From Clostridiales bacterium (lineage in GTDB: Bacteria; Bacillota; Clostridia; Oscillospirales; Oscillospiraceae), in assembly GCA_004553545.1 (NCBI GenBank), contig SFLD01000001.1, forward strand, positions 23,914 through 87,913: 64,000 bases of DNA, given 5' to 3'. The notes beneath the pieces were generated by a model. The model had not been told where the DNA came from, did not search any database, and saw nothing but the letters and a program-made list of their open reading frames with translations. The position numbers and the translations under genes are program-made. Shown one piece after another: positions 1 to 7,786 of this stretch (position 1 is the first letter of the stretch; every line of letters begins with the position of its first letter).

Positions 1-227
1 CGGCGCCTGGCCTGCCTGGCCCACTCCCGGCGGAGGAGGTTCTTCGCGATGCCGCAGAGGTAGGTGGACATGGCGCTCTCGCCCCGGTACTTTCCGGAAT
101 GGCGCAGGGCCTCGCAGAAGGTCTGCTGGGTCAGGTCCTCGGAGAGGTCCCGGTCATGGCTCAGGGAGAAGAGGTAGCGGTAGACGATGTCCGCGTTCTC
201 CCGATAGACCTGCTCAAAATCGCTCAC
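1..227 (-). CDS. ECF-type RNA polymerase sigma factor, N-terminal part (runs off window)
   Basis: The 75 visible residues match sigma-70 region 2 of an extracytoplasmic-function sigma factor: an acidic helix (FEQVYRENADIVYRYLFSLS), the DLTQQTFCEAL segment, then STYLCGIAKNLLRR, the -10 recognition/core-binding helix. Such proteins redirect RNA polymerase to a small stress or surface regulon. The GTG at 227 is the likely start because the protein then begins like other family members (VSDFEQVY) and no in-frame ATG lies nearby upstream. The GGGGGGAGG ribosome site sits very close to it (about 2 nt), which is unusual. Region 4 and any anti-sigma gene lie outside the window, so the regulon cannot be guessed. 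Confidence 0.85.
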   Translation of the reverse strand, partial: MSDFEQVYRENADIVYRYLFSLSHDRDLSEDLTQQTFCEALRHSGKYRGESAMSTYLCGIAKNLLRREWARQARR

Positions 228-367
228 GTCCTCCCCCCTTTCGCCGTTTCTGCCGGTATGTCGCCCCAGGGGCGGCATTCGTTACAAGTCTCTCCCCCAT
301 TTTCCCGAAAAAACCCCTCCCGTCAAGAGGGATCTCTTCCGGCAGGCTCCGGTCAAAAAGTGCGTTC

Positions 368-396
368 TTGCTTTTTTCTCCCGTTTCCTCTATGAT
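368..396 (+). promoter_or_regulatory. Predicted promoter of the VOC gene
   Basis: TTGCTT (368-373), 17-bp spacer, TATGAT (391-396), ending 70 bp before the VOC start codon. The -10 is good and the -35 is weak. Confidence 0.45.
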
Positions 397-466
397 ATCC
401 TCAGAGAACAGGGGGCGAACCGCGGAGAGCTTCGCCCCGAATGAGGCAGAAAAGGAGTGCATCACT

Positions 467-862
467 ATGAAAGTCGGTCACATTGCGGTCTACACGGAAA
501 ATATGGAGGCGTCCGTCCGTTTCTACCAGCTTCTGGGCGGCAGGGAGGGCATGCGCAGCACCCTGGACCTGGGCGGCGGCAAAAGCAAGGACCTGCTGCA
601 CATGGTCTTTGACGGCGAGACCACCGTGGAGCTGGTCTGCCCCAGCGACAAGGGCATGCTGCCCCGCGTCACCGGCACCTGCGATCACTTCTGCTTCAAC
701 GTGGAGGATGTGGACGCCGCGGTCCGAGAGCTGCGCGCCGCCGGCGTTGACAGCTTCCTGACGGAGGAGCCCTACAGCCGCGACATCTTCGGCGGCGTGC
801 GGATCATCTTCCTGACGGGCCCCAGCGGCGAGCTCATCGAGCTCTTCCAGGACCATCTGTAA
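467..862 (+). CDS. VOC superfamily (glyoxalase/bleomycin-resistance fold) protein
   Basis: A 131-residue single-domain vicinal-oxygen-chelate protein. It starts MKVGHIAVYTENMEASVRFY, the typical first beta-alpha unit with a metal-ligand His near residue 5, and ends with GPSGELIELFQ, the classic second-half motif containing the Glu ligand. Lactoylglutathione lyases, methylmalonyl-CoA epimerases and dioxygenases share this fold, so the reaction cannot be named. AAAGGAG lies 9 nt before the ATG at 467, which decides this start over an upstream in-frame ATG. The gene is monocistronic and converges on the ABC operon through a shared terminator. Confidence 0.85.
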   Translation: MKVGHIAVYTENMEASVRFYQLLGGREGMRSTLDLGGGKSKDLLHMVFDGETTVELVCPSDKGMLPRVTGTCDHFCFNVEDVDAAVRELRAAGVDSFLTEEPYSRDIFGGVRIIFLTGPSGELIELFQDHL

Positions 863-874
863 GCTCCAGCGCAA

Positions 875-912
875 AAAAGACGCCCCGGCGGTGATCCGCC
901 GGGGCGTCTTTT
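875..912. terminator. Bidirectional rho-independent terminator
   Basis: A 17-bp near-perfect stem (arms 875-891 and 896-912, core GACGCCCCGGCGG) with A and T runs on the two flanks. It lies between the convergent VOC and ABC transporter genes and can stop transcription from either side. Confidence 0.85.
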
Positions 913-928
913 CCATCTTGATTTTGGC

Positions 929-1702
929 TCAGGCCCCGGTCTCCAGGGCGATGCGGTTGAAGGTCTCCATGACCTCGTCGATGGAAGTCTTGGCCTTCTC
1001 CTCCCCGGCCCGGTCCATGACCACATGGCCCTGGTTCAGCATCAGGAGGCGGTCGCCGTACTCCACGGCGTAGCGGAGGTTGTGGGTGACCATGAGGGCG
1101 GTGAGCCCCTTCTCCCGGATGACCTTCCCGGTAAGCTCCATGATGATCCCCGCCGTTTTGGGGTCCAGGGCGGCGGTGTGCTCGTCCAGGATCAGGAAGC
1201 GCAGGGGCGTCAGGGTGGCCATCAGCAACGCCACGGCCTGGCGCTGACCGCCGGAGAGGGCGCCCATCTTCACGTCCAGCTTATCCTCCAGCCCTAAGCC
1301 CAGGGCGGAGAGCTCGGCGCGGTAGAAGTCCAGGCGCTTGCGGTTCACGCCCCGGCTGAGGCCGAAGGGCTTGCCCTTGTTGTCGGCGAGAGACAGGTTT
1401 TCCAGCATGGTGAGGTTGGGGGCGGTGCCGAGGCCGGGATCCTGGTAGACCCGGCCCATGGAGGCGTAGCGCTGGAACTCCTTTTTCTTCCGGATGCTCT
1501 CGCCGTCCACCAGGACGTCGCCGCCCTCCACGCCGATGCTGCCGCAGAGGATGTTCAGGAGAGAGGTCTTGCCGGAGCCGTTGCTGCCCACGATGGAGAC
1601 GAACTGGCCGTCCGGCACGGTCAGGGAGAAGCCCTCAAAGAGCCGGTGCTCCGTGGCGGAGCCGGGATGATAGATCTTGGTGATGTTCTGCAGCTCAAGC
1701 AC
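929..1702 (-). CDS. ABC transporter ATP-binding protein (TrpXYZ-type system 1)
   Basis: The 257-residue nucleotide-binding subunit of an importer. Walker A GSNGSGKT lies at 39-46, signature LSGGQ at 149-153, Walker B with ILDEH at 171-175, and the H-loop THN near 208. The family accompanies PF04392-type binding proteins; streptococcal relatives (TrpXYZ) import tryptophan. The start is GTG at 1702, with GGAGAGGAG 7 nt upstream. It overlaps the permease stop by 8 bp, so translation is probably coupled. It is last in the operon 4231-929 under the Trp T-box. The second ATPase at 4819-5613 is its paralogue. Confidence 0.9.
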   Translation of the reverse strand: MLELQNITKIYHPGSATEHRLFEGFSLTVPDGQFVSIVGSNGSGKTSLLNILCGSIGVEGGDVLVDGESIRKKKEFQRYASMGRVYQDPGLGTAPNLTMLENLSLADNKGKPFGLSRGVNRKRLDFYRAELSALGLGLEDKLDVKMGALSGGQRQAVALLMATLTPLRFLILDEHTAALDPKTAGIIMELTGKVIREKGLTALMVTHNLRYAVEYGDRLLMLNQGHVVMDRAGEEKAKTSIDEVMETFNRIALETGA

Positions 1703-2642
1703 GGATGATCTCCTCTCCCTTCCGGCCCGACAGGACCAATACCAGCAGGAACAGCAGCGCCGTTACCAGCTTCATCATGTTGGCGGGCACGCCCATGCTC
1801 ATGGCGGCCTGGATGCAGGTCTTATAGAGGATGCTGCCCACGATGACGGCGGTGGTGCCGGCGGGGTGGGTCAGGACGCGGAGGAGGCCCTTCCGGCAGG
1901 AGGTCAGGCGCTCCATGCTGCCGGACCAGGCGTGGGCCAGGGAGATGCCGATGATGACGGCAGCCAGGCCGTAGACCAGCTGGCCTGTGCCCATGGTGGC
2001 GGAGAAGCTCCGGCTCTCGTGGCAGACGATGCAGCCGGCGAGAGCCACCAGCGCGTTGGAGATGGCGAGGCCCAAGATCTTCATGCGGCCCCGGTCCATG
2101 GCAAGGGTGGTGACGAGGCTGGCGTTGTCGCCCACGGCCCGGAGCAGGAGGCCGGACTTCGTGCGGAGGTAGGCGTCCATCCCCAGCTTCACGGCGAGGA
2201 CCAGGACCAGGGAGACCAGGATCTTCCGGCCTGTGAGAGTCATGTCCCCGCAGAGGGCCAGGACGGCCCGGGAGGAAAAGATGGTGTCCGTGGAGCGCTC
2301 AATGGTCAGGTTGGAGCCCGCGATCTGCAGGTTGAGGGAGAAGAGGGCCGTCATGGTGATGATGCCCGCCAGCAGGTCCCGGACCTTCAGCCGGACGTGG
2401 ATGAAGCCCGTGAAGAGGCCCGCGAGAGCCCCCACGCCCATGGCGATGGGCAGCGTCAGCCAGGGGGAGACGCCCTTGGTCAGAAGGACGGCGGTGACGG
2501 CGGCCCCCAGAGGGAAGGTGCCGTCCACCCCCAGGTCGGGGAAGTCCAGGATGGAGTAGGTGATGTAGACGCCCAGGGAGATCAGGGCATAGATCAGGCC
2601 CTGGATCAAAGTCGCCGGCAGGGCGCTGAGGAACTGTTCCAT
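1695..2642 (-). CDS. ABC transporter permease (TrpXYZ-type system 1)
   Basis: A 315-residue polytopic membrane protein of the branched-chain-amino-acid/ribose permease class (BPD_transp_2), with about eight or nine hydrophobic segments. Landmarks are LIYALISLGVYITYSIL and DLGVDGTFPLGAAV near the N-terminus, FTGFIHVRLKVRDLLAGI in the middle, and LAAVIIGISL near the C-terminus. It should form the transmembrane channel with the ATPase at 929-1702 and receive substrate from the lipoprotein at 3233-4231. AGGAGG lies 8 nt before the ATG. The 163-residue frame overlapping its 5' end is a shadow. Confidence 0.9.
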   Translation of the reverse strand: MEQFLSALPATLIQGLIYALISLGVYITYSILDFPDLGVDGTFPLGAAVTAVLLTKGVSPWLTLPIAMGVGALAGLFTGFIHVRLKVRDLLAGIITMTALFSLNLQIAGSNLTIERSTDTIFSSRAVLALCGDMTLTGRKILVSLVLVLAVKLGMDAYLRTKSGLLLRAVGDNASLVTTLAMDRGRMKILGLAISNALVALAGCIVCHESRSFSATMGTGQLVYGLAAVIIGISLAHAWSGSMERLTSCRKGLLRVLTHPAGTTAVIVGSILYKTCIQAAMSMGVPANMMKLVTALLFLLVLVLSGRKGEEIIRA

Positions 2643-2701
2643 AAAAGCTGCCTCCTAGTTTGGGGTCAAAAGATCGCCATCGGCGTCGGGGGGATACTGC
2701 T

Positions 2702-3214
2702 TTACTGGGGCCTCTTCTCAAAGCGCAGGGCGATCCTGCTATGCTCGGCATACCAAATGGTCCCGTAATATCTTCCTTTCGGAAATTCACTTACTGTCCA
2801 GCCAGAGGGGAGATGCAGACTCCGCCGTTGTCCGTTCTCATCAATTAGAATGCGCCAAGAAATGGATCTTCGGCCTTGATACTGCTTCTCTGAGATATAC
2901 TGCGTCCCTTCCACTTTCCGATAGGACTGCAGGGAGAGATTCTGCATGATTGGAAATACAAAGTACCCCCAAATCAAGACGATGGCCAGGGCTTTCACCC
3001 AAATTGGGCCAAGCCTTCGGGAACTGCGCTCCTGCATTTCCAATTGCCTGCGAATCTCTCGCTTTTCTCCGGGTTTTGCTTCCCTTAGCTGCTGCGCCAG
3101 CGACCGTATTTGTGCGCGCTTCATAACGTGTCCCAGCAAAAGGACGCCGAGGATGCAGAGGAAGAAGACCGAGCGGTCAAGAAGTTCTTGCCGCAGAATT
3201 AAATCGAACGTCAT
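2702..3214 (-). CDS. Hypothetical membrane protein inserted in ABC operon
   Basis: 170 residues with no family I recognise. Residues about 15-30 (SVFFLCILGVLLLGHV) form one membrane segment. A charged helical stretch follows (AKPGEKREIRRQLEMQERSS, about 47-66), then a second membrane segment (ALAIVLIWGYFVFPI, about 75-90) and a C-terminal soluble domain of about 80 residues. It lies 18 bp after the binding-protein gene and 59 bp before the permease, within the T-box-controlled operon; the paralogous operon lacks it. Its codons look less GC-biased than the neighbours', suggesting a later insertion. A role with the transporter is conjecture. Confidence 0.65.
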   Translation of the reverse strand: MTFDLILRQELLDRSVFFLCILGVLLLGHVMKRAQIRSLAQQLREAKPGEKREIRRQLEMQERSSRRLGPIWVKALAIVLIWGYFVFPIMQNLSLQSYRKVEGTQYISEKQYQGRRSISWRILIDENGQRRSLHLPSGWTVSEFPKGRYYGTIWYAEHSRIALRFEKRPQ

Positions 3215-3232
3215 ACTCCTCCCGGCGGACCG

Positions 3233-4231
3233 TCAGTTGATCCGCGTGGCGACGCTGGACACGCTGTCGGGAACGGCGATGCCCATGGCGTCCAGAGACT
3301 CGGTGTTGAGGTAGAGGTCGTAGTCCTCGATGCTCTCATAGGGCAGGTCGGCGCAGGTGGCTTCTCCGGTGAGGACCTTGGCTGCCATCTTACCGGTCTG
3401 GATGCCCAGCTTCACATAGTCGATGCCGGCGCCGGCCACGCAGCCATTCTTTATCTGCTCGATCTCAGAGCCGTATACAGGGATGCCGGCTTCGTCGGTC
3501 TTCTCCAGGATGGCGCCCAGGACGCCCACCACGGTGTTGTCCGTCAGGTTGGAGAAGCAATCCACGCCCCGGCCGATGAGGGTATCGATGGCCTGCGTGA
3601 CCTCGCTCTGGGCGGTGACGCCCACGCTCTCAATGGTAAAGCCAAAGCTGCCAGCCAGCTCCTCATAGACGCCCAGGGAGTAGAGGGAGTTGGCCTCGCT
3701 GGTGGAGTAGACGATGCCGATGGTCTTGGCCTCCGGCTGCAGGGCCCGGATCAGCTCCAGCTGGGCGGCCACGGGCAGAACATCGGAGGTTCCGGTGATA
3801 TTGCCGGAATCCAGCTTGGCGCCCACGGGATCGGTGATGGCAGTGAAGATCACGGGGATATCCTTCTCCTCCGCGGCGGCGTAGCAGGCCACGGCAGAGG
3901 GAGTGGCGACAGCCACCATCATGTCAACGCCGCTGGCAGAGAAGCTGCCGGCGATCTGGGTGGCAGTGGCGTCGTCAAAGTTGGCGTTCTGGTAATCCAC
4001 GGTGAAGTCCACGCCCTCCTGGAGGCCAGCCTCCTCCAGTCCCTGGAGGAAGCCCATGCGGCAGTTATCCAGGGAAGGGTGCTCGCCGTACTGGGAGATG
4101 CCGATGCGGTAAACCGTGCCCTCACCGCTGCCGGAGGCGGAGGCGGCGGGGTCCTGACCGCCGCAGGCGGTGAGGGCCAGGGTCAGGGACAGCGCCAGGG
4201 CGGCGCAGAGCAGCTTCTTCAAAGTCTTCAT
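3233..4231 (-). CDS. ABC transporter substrate-binding lipoprotein (TrpX-like, PF04392 type), system 1
   Basis: 332 residues. The lipoprotein signal has lipobox LTAC with the modified Cys at about 23, followed by a Ser/Gly/Ala linker. The mature part is an ABC_sub_bind fold: YRIGISQYGEHPSLDNCRMGF at the N-terminus, VAVATPSAVACYAAAEEKDIPVIFTAITDPVGA in the middle, then IGIVYSTSEANS. Relatives bind tryptophan or other aromatic or branched amino acids. The UGG-specifier T-box upstream argues for tryptophan or a precursor. AAAGGAG is 8 nt before the ATG. First gene of the operon 4231-929. About 330 residues is normal for the family. Confidence 0.92.
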   Translation of the reverse strand: MKTLKKLLCAALALSLTLALTACGGQDPAASASGSGEGTVYRIGISQYGEHPSLDNCRMGFLQGLEEAGLQEGVDFTVDYQNANFDDATATQIAGSFSASGVDMMVAVATPSAVACYAAAEEKDIPVIFTAITDPVGAKLDSGNITGTSDVLPVAAQLELIRALQPEAKTIGIVYSTSEANSLYSLGVYEELAGSFGFTIESVGVTAQSEVTQAIDTLIGRGVDCFSNLTDNTVVGVLGAILEKTDEAGIPVYGSEIEQIKNGCVAGAGIDYVKLGIQTGKMAAKVLTGEATCADLPYESIEDYDLYLNTESLDAMGIAVPDSVSSVATRIN

Positions 4232-4369
4232 AGTCGTTTCTCCTTTATCGTTTCAAAAAGTTGATGTTTCATCTGCCGGGTCACGCGGCGGCCTGCCGCT
4301 CTCTCAGGCAGGGACGCCATCGGCGGGAGAAGAAATACATGGCGGATGCCATCCTTTGTCCAAAAGTAT

Positions 4370-4410
4370 AAAAAAACAAGCCTCATCCCATCTTCATGGG
4401 ACAAGACTTT
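4370..4410 (-). terminator. T-box attenuator terminator
   Basis: In the RNA, AAGTCTTGTCCCAT pairs with ATGGGATGAGGCTT around a GAAG loop and is followed by seven U residues. It directly follows the T-box antiterminator sequence and is the default OFF structure of the riboswitch. Confidence 0.9.
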
Positions 4411-4653
4411 CATCCTGCGGTACCACCCAAGTTGACGCGTAAGCGCCCGCTCTCTGCCACGCACCCTTGATGCGTGCCGCCCTGATAACGGGTGCGGTCC
4501 CCGTCTTCGCTACTGCGGAAATGCTTCCGGTTCGCTCTGCCCTCGCAAGTCCATTCACCGAAACGTACTCTGCCGTGATCCCACCAGCCACGACTCTCTG
4601 AAAGGTTGCCGTTTCGCTTACTCCTCTTGTTCAGCGGTTTCTCTTTGAAATTG
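4370..4653 (-). promoter_or_regulatory. T-box riboswitch, tryptophan (UGG) specifier
   Basis: The leader RNA carries the hallmark T-box sequence GGGTGGTACCGCAGG (4428-4414), which pairs with the uncharged tRNA acceptor end, immediately followed by the intrinsic terminator. Upstream in Stem I lies an AGAGAG motif and, on the 3' side, GTGAA-TGG-A, where TGG (4553-4551) followed by a purine fits the specifier position. Uncharged tRNA-Trp should therefore turn on the transporter genes at 4231-929. The class is certain; the specifier reading depends on a hand-folded Stem I. Confidence 0.9.
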
Positions 4654-4659
4654 CTTTGC

Positions 4660-4688
4660 ATGATACCACTTGCCTCCCCGGTTGTCAA
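4660..4688 (-). promoter_or_regulatory. Promoter of T-box/ABC operon 1
   Basis: TTGACA (4688-4683), exactly 17 bp, TATCAT (4665-4660). The predicted transcript start, near 4653, puts the complete T-box in the leader. Confidence 0.8.
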
Positions 4689-4780
4689 GCGGTAATCTTC
4701 GGGAAACTGTGATTTTTTCCGGGAGCTCCGCGGGGAAACACAGTTCTCTCCTCTCCTGTCCGCCCACGGCGGAGGAGGAT

Positions 4781-4810
4781 CGGGGGAACGGGGCAGGCCC
4801 CGTCCCCCCG
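4781..4810. terminator. GC-rich hairpin after ABC operon 2
   Basis: A 14-bp inverted repeat (CGGGGGAACGGGGC with GCCCCGTCCCCCCG) lies just beyond the stop of the second ATPase gene. There is no U-tract, so it is more likely a 3'-end stabiliser or weak terminator. Confidence 0.45.
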
Positions 4811-4818
4811 CTGGGGCG

Positions 4819-5613
4819 TCAGCTGAGGATGGCCCGGTCGGAGAGCATCTCTCCGTCCGCGGCCAGGGAGAAGCGGTGGAGCAGGTCCTCCACAGTGAGT
4901 TTCCTCTTCTCCTCGCCGGAGATGTCCAGGATCACCTTGCCGGCGCTCATCATGAGAAGGCGGTTGCCGTGGCGGATGGCGTCCTTCATGTTGTGGGTGA
5001 TCATGAGGGTGGTCAGGTGGTTCTCCGCCACGATCTGGTCCGAGAGGGCCAGGACCTTGGCGGCGGTCTTGGGGTCGAGAGCGGCGGTGTGTTCGTCCAG
5101 GAGCAGGAGCTTCGGCTGCTGGAGGGAGGCCATCAGCAGCGTCAGGGCCTGGCGCTGGCCGCCGGAGAGCAGGCCCACCTTGGCGGTGAGCCGGTCCTCC
5201 AGCCCCAAGTCCAGGGGCTGGAGCAGAGCCCGGTACTTCTCCCGCTCAGCCTTGGTGATGCCCCACTTGAGGCCCCGGGTCTGGCCCCGGCGGGCGGCGA
5301 GAGCCAGGTTCTCCTCAATCTGCATGGTGGCGGCGGTGCCCAGCATGGGGTCCTGGAAGACCCGGCCGATGAGGGCGGCGCGCTTATACTCCGGCAGGCG
5401 GGTCACGTCCTGCCCGCCGATGGCGATGCTGCCGCAGTCCACGGCGAAGGTGCCGGCGATGGCGTTCAGCAGGGTGGATTTGCCCGCGCCGTTGCCGCCG
5501 ATGACGGTGACGAAGTCCCCCTCGTCCAGGTGGAGGGTCAGGTCGTTCAGAGCCGTCCGGGCGTTGACGGTGCCCGGATGAAAGGTCTTGGAGACGTTTT
5601 TCAGATCAAGCAT
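4819..5613 (-). CDS. ABC transporter ATP-binding protein (TrpXYZ-type system 2)
   Basis: 264 residues, paralogous along its length to the ATPase at 929-1702. Walker A GGNGAGKS lies at 39-46, followed by LLSGGQRQAL, LLLLDEHTAALDPKTA and the THN switch. It energises import through the permease at 5606-6547. The ATG at 5613 overlaps the permease stop by 8 bp and has GGGAGG upstream. Last gene of the operon 7680-4819, whose leader encodes an aromatic-rich peptide rather than a T-box. Confidence 0.9.
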   Translation of the reverse strand: MLDLKNVSKTFHPGTVNARTALNDLTLHLDEGDFVTVIGGNGAGKSTLLNAIAGTFAVDCGSIAIGGQDVTRLPEYKRAALIGRVFQDPMLGTAATMQIEENLALAARRGQTRGLKWGITKAEREKYRALLQPLDLGLEDRLTAKVGLLSGGQRQALTLLMASLQQPKLLLLDEHTAALDPKTAAKVLALSDQIVAENHLTTLMITHNMKDAIRHGNRLLMMSAGKVILDISGEEKRKLTVEDLLHRFSLAADGEMLSDRAILS

Positions 5614-6547
5614 GGGTGCTGCCTCCCTTCCCGGCGGCGGGGGCCGCCTTCACATGGGTGAGCTTGCTCTTCCAGTAGGGGATGGCCAGGAAGACGGCCA
5701 CGATCAGGGCGCTGATGAGCTTGAGGTCGTTGGTGTTGAGGCCCAGCTGCAGCACCACCTGCAGCACGATGTAGTAGATGATGGCGCCGATGCCCACAGA
5801 GAGCATCCTGAGGGCGAAGTTCCGGAAGAGCTTGCCGAAGAGAACCTCGCCGATGATGACGGCGGCAAGGCCGATGACGATGGCGCCCCGGCCCATGTTC
5901 ACGTCCGCACTGCCCTGATACTGGGCCAGAAGGCCGCCGGAGAAGGCCACGAGGCCGTTGGAGAGGGCGAGGCCCAGGACGATGTTGGCGTTGGTGTTGA
6001 TGCCCTGGGCGCGGGCCATGCTGGGGTTCGCGCCGGTGGCCCGGATGGAGCAGCCCTTCTCCGTGCCGAAGAACCAGTAGAGAAGGCCGATGACCACCGC
6101 CAGGATGAGAAGGGTCAGGGGCAGGGGGTTGTTGAGCCCCAGCTCCCGGACATAGCGCTGGGAGGCCAGGAGGTCATACTTATCCACGCTGACGGTCTGG
6201 TTGGACTTGCCGCCCATGATCCGCAGGTTGATGGAGTAGAGGGCCAGCTGGGTCAAAATGCCCGCGAGGATCGCGGGGATGCCGCACTTGGTGTGGAAAA
6301 AGCCCGTAACAAGGCCCGCCAGCATCCCGGCGGCAAAGGCCGCCAGCACGGCAAGCCAGGGGTTGACGCCGCCCCGGATCAGCATGACGCAGACGGCGCC
6401 GCCGGTGGCGAGGGAGCCGTCCACGGTGAGGTCCGCCACATCCAGGATGCGGAAGGTGAGGTAGACGCCGATGGCCATGAGGCCCCAGATCAGGCCCTGC
6501 CCCACGGCGCCGGGCAGGGAATTCAGCAAAGCGGTGAAGAAATTCAT
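5606..6547 (-). CDS. ABC transporter permease (TrpXYZ-type system 2)
   Basis: A 313-residue multi-spanning permease paralogous to that at 1695-2642. Shared landmarks are GLIWGLMAIGVYLTFRILDVADLTVDGS, GFFHTKCGIPAILAGI and GLAAVIIGEVLFG. It is expected to work with the ATPase at 4819-5613 and the lipoprotein at 6685-7680. It starts at the ATG at 6547, with AAAGGATGG upstream. A 137-bp gap with two strong hairpins separates it from the binding-protein gene, which would favour excess synthesis of the binding protein. Confidence 0.9.
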   Translation of the reverse strand: MNFFTALLNSLPGAVGQGLIWGLMAIGVYLTFRILDVADLTVDGSLATGGAVCVMLIRGGVNPWLAVLAAFAAGMLAGLVTGFFHTKCGIPAILAGILTQLALYSINLRIMGGKSNQTVSVDKYDLLASQRYVRELGLNNPLPLTLLILAVVIGLLYWFFGTEKGCSIRATGANPSMARAQGINTNANIVLGLALSNGLVAFSGGLLAQYQGSADVNMGRGAIVIGLAAVIIGEVLFGKLFRNFALRMLSVGIGAIIYYIVLQVVLQLGLNTNDLKLISALIVAVFLAIPYWKSKLTHVKAAPAAGKGGSTHA

Positions 6548-6568
6548 ATCGCGCGACCATCCTTTTCG

Positions 6569-6682
6569 ATGAGTTCAGGCGGGTCCTGCCAGCGGCGGAC
6601 AAGGGCGCTTGTCCGCCGCTGGCGGGACCCCCGGGAAACGCGGTCCCAGGGGGAGGGGCAATGCCCCTCCCCCTCTGGGGAA
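6569..6682 (-). other. Intercistronic stem-loops after binding-protein gene
   Basis: Two inverted repeats fill the gap between the system 2 binding protein and permease. One is a long stem of about 20 bp with core GCCAGCGGCGGACAAG / CTTGTCCGCCGCTGGC. The other is AGGGGGAGGGGCATTGCCCC. Such structures commonly protect the upstream binding-protein mRNA. Confidence 0.6.
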
Positions 6683-6684
6683 GA

Positions 6685-7680
6685 TCAGCCTTCGATGGGA
6701 GAGTAGTCCTCGGGAACGGTGATGTTCAGCGCCTCGCAGTTGGCGGCGTTGTACATCTTGGTGACGTTGGGGGCGGACTCCACGGCCATGGTGGAGATGT
6801 CGGCCTCGCCCTTGAGGATCTTCACGGCCATCTGGCCGGTGATGGTGCCCAGCTCATAGTAGTCGATGGAGAGGGTGGCGACGCCGCAGCCGGAGCAGAT
6901 GCCCTGCTCGCCCGCGATGACGGGGACACCGGCGGGCAGGACCACGTTGGCGATGGCCTCGGTGTTCTCAGCGGCCTTGTTGTCGGTGGGGACATAGATG
7001 ACGTCGGAGGCGTCGCAGGCGGCCTGGGTGACGGAGGCCACGTCGTTGCTGTCGGTGAAGGCGAAGGGAGTGCAGGTGTAGCCCATGGCGGTGAGGAGCT
7101 TGGTCATCTCATCCACCTGATACTGGCTGTTGGCCTCGGCGGAGCAGTAGAGCATGCCCACGGTCTTGGCGTCGGGGAAGAGCTCCTGCAGCATGGCGGC
7201 CTGGCCGTCCAGAGGCGCAAGGTCGGTGGTACCGGAGATGTTGCGGCCGGTGGTGCCGGTCCAGCTGTCCATCTCCAGGGCGGAGGCGTAGTCGGTGACG
7301 GAGGTGCCCAGGATGGGGATGTCACTGGTGGCGGAGGCGGCGGTGGTCAGCGGGGAGGTGGCGTTGGCCAGGATCAGGTCCACGCTGTTGGAGACGAAGC
7401 CGTTGATGATGGTGGAGCAGTTGGTGACCTCGCCGCCGGCATTCTGGACCTGAACGTCCACGGCGTCGCCGAACTCGGCCTTCAGGGTGTCCACAAAGCC
7501 CTGGGTGGCGGCATCCAGAGCCGGATGCTGGGCCAGCTGGCAGACGCCCACGGTGAAGGTCTGCCCATCCGAACCGGCGGAGCCGGAACCGGAGGCAGCG
7601 GGGGTGCCGCTGTCGCCGCAGGCGGCAAGAGACAGTGTCATGGCGGCGCTCAGCGCCAGAGCGAGCAACTTCTTTTTCAT
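6685..7680 (-). CDS. ABC transporter substrate-binding lipoprotein (TrpX-like), system 2
   Basis: 331 residues. Signal peptide MKKKLLALALSAAMTLSLAAC with lipobox LAAC, then a Ser/Gly linker and an ABC_sub_bind fold (FTVGVCQLAQHPALDAATQGF; VGMLYCSAEANSQYQVDEM; VIAGEQGICSGCGVATLSIDYYELG). Paralogous to the protein at 3233-4231 but clearly diverged, so it may prefer another aromatic amino acid. AAGGAG lies 3 nt from the ATG at 7686 and 9 nt from that at 7680, so I use 7680. It follows the predicted attenuator and leader peptide at 7728-7918, whose Phe/Tyr content hints at a phenylalanine or tyrosine substrate. Confidence 0.9.
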   Translation of the reverse strand: MKKKLLALALSAAMTLSLAACGDSGTPAASGSGSAGSDGQTFTVGVCQLAQHPALDAATQGFVDTLKAEFGDAVDVQVQNAGGEVTNCSTIINGFVSNSVDLILANATSPLTTAASATSDIPILGTSVTDYASALEMDSWTGTTGRNISGTTDLAPLDGQAAMLQELFPDAKTVGMLYCSAEANSQYQVDEMTKLLTAMGYTCTPFAFTDSNDVASVTQAACDASDVIYVPTDNKAAENTEAIANVVLPAGVPVIAGEQGICSGCGVATLSIDYYELGTITGQMAVKILKGEADISTMAVESAPNVTKMYNAANCEALNITVPEDYSPIEG

Positions 7681-7719
7681 GTTCATGATCTCCTTTTCTC
7701 TTTTGAGAATGTTTTTCTT

Positions 7720-7760
7720 CCAAAATCAAAAGCGGCCCTGTCCGAAGGACAGAGCCGCTT
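7720..7760 (-). terminator. Attenuator terminator of ABC operon 2
   Basis: In the RNA, AAGCGGCTCTGTCC (7760-7747) pairs with GGACAGGGCCGCTT (7743-7730), with one G-U pair, followed by TTTTGATTTT. It lies between the leader peptide stop and the first structural gene. GCGGCCC at 7785-7779, just after the leader stop codon, can pair instead with GGGCCGC (7738-7732) of its 3' arm. Confidence 0.75.
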
Positions 7761-7786
7761 CCCTTACGATGATCCTTTGGGCCGCG

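Noticed and set aside
4228..4688. Short frames over the T-box leader
   Set aside because: The region is fully explained by promoter, Stem I, antiterminator and terminator.
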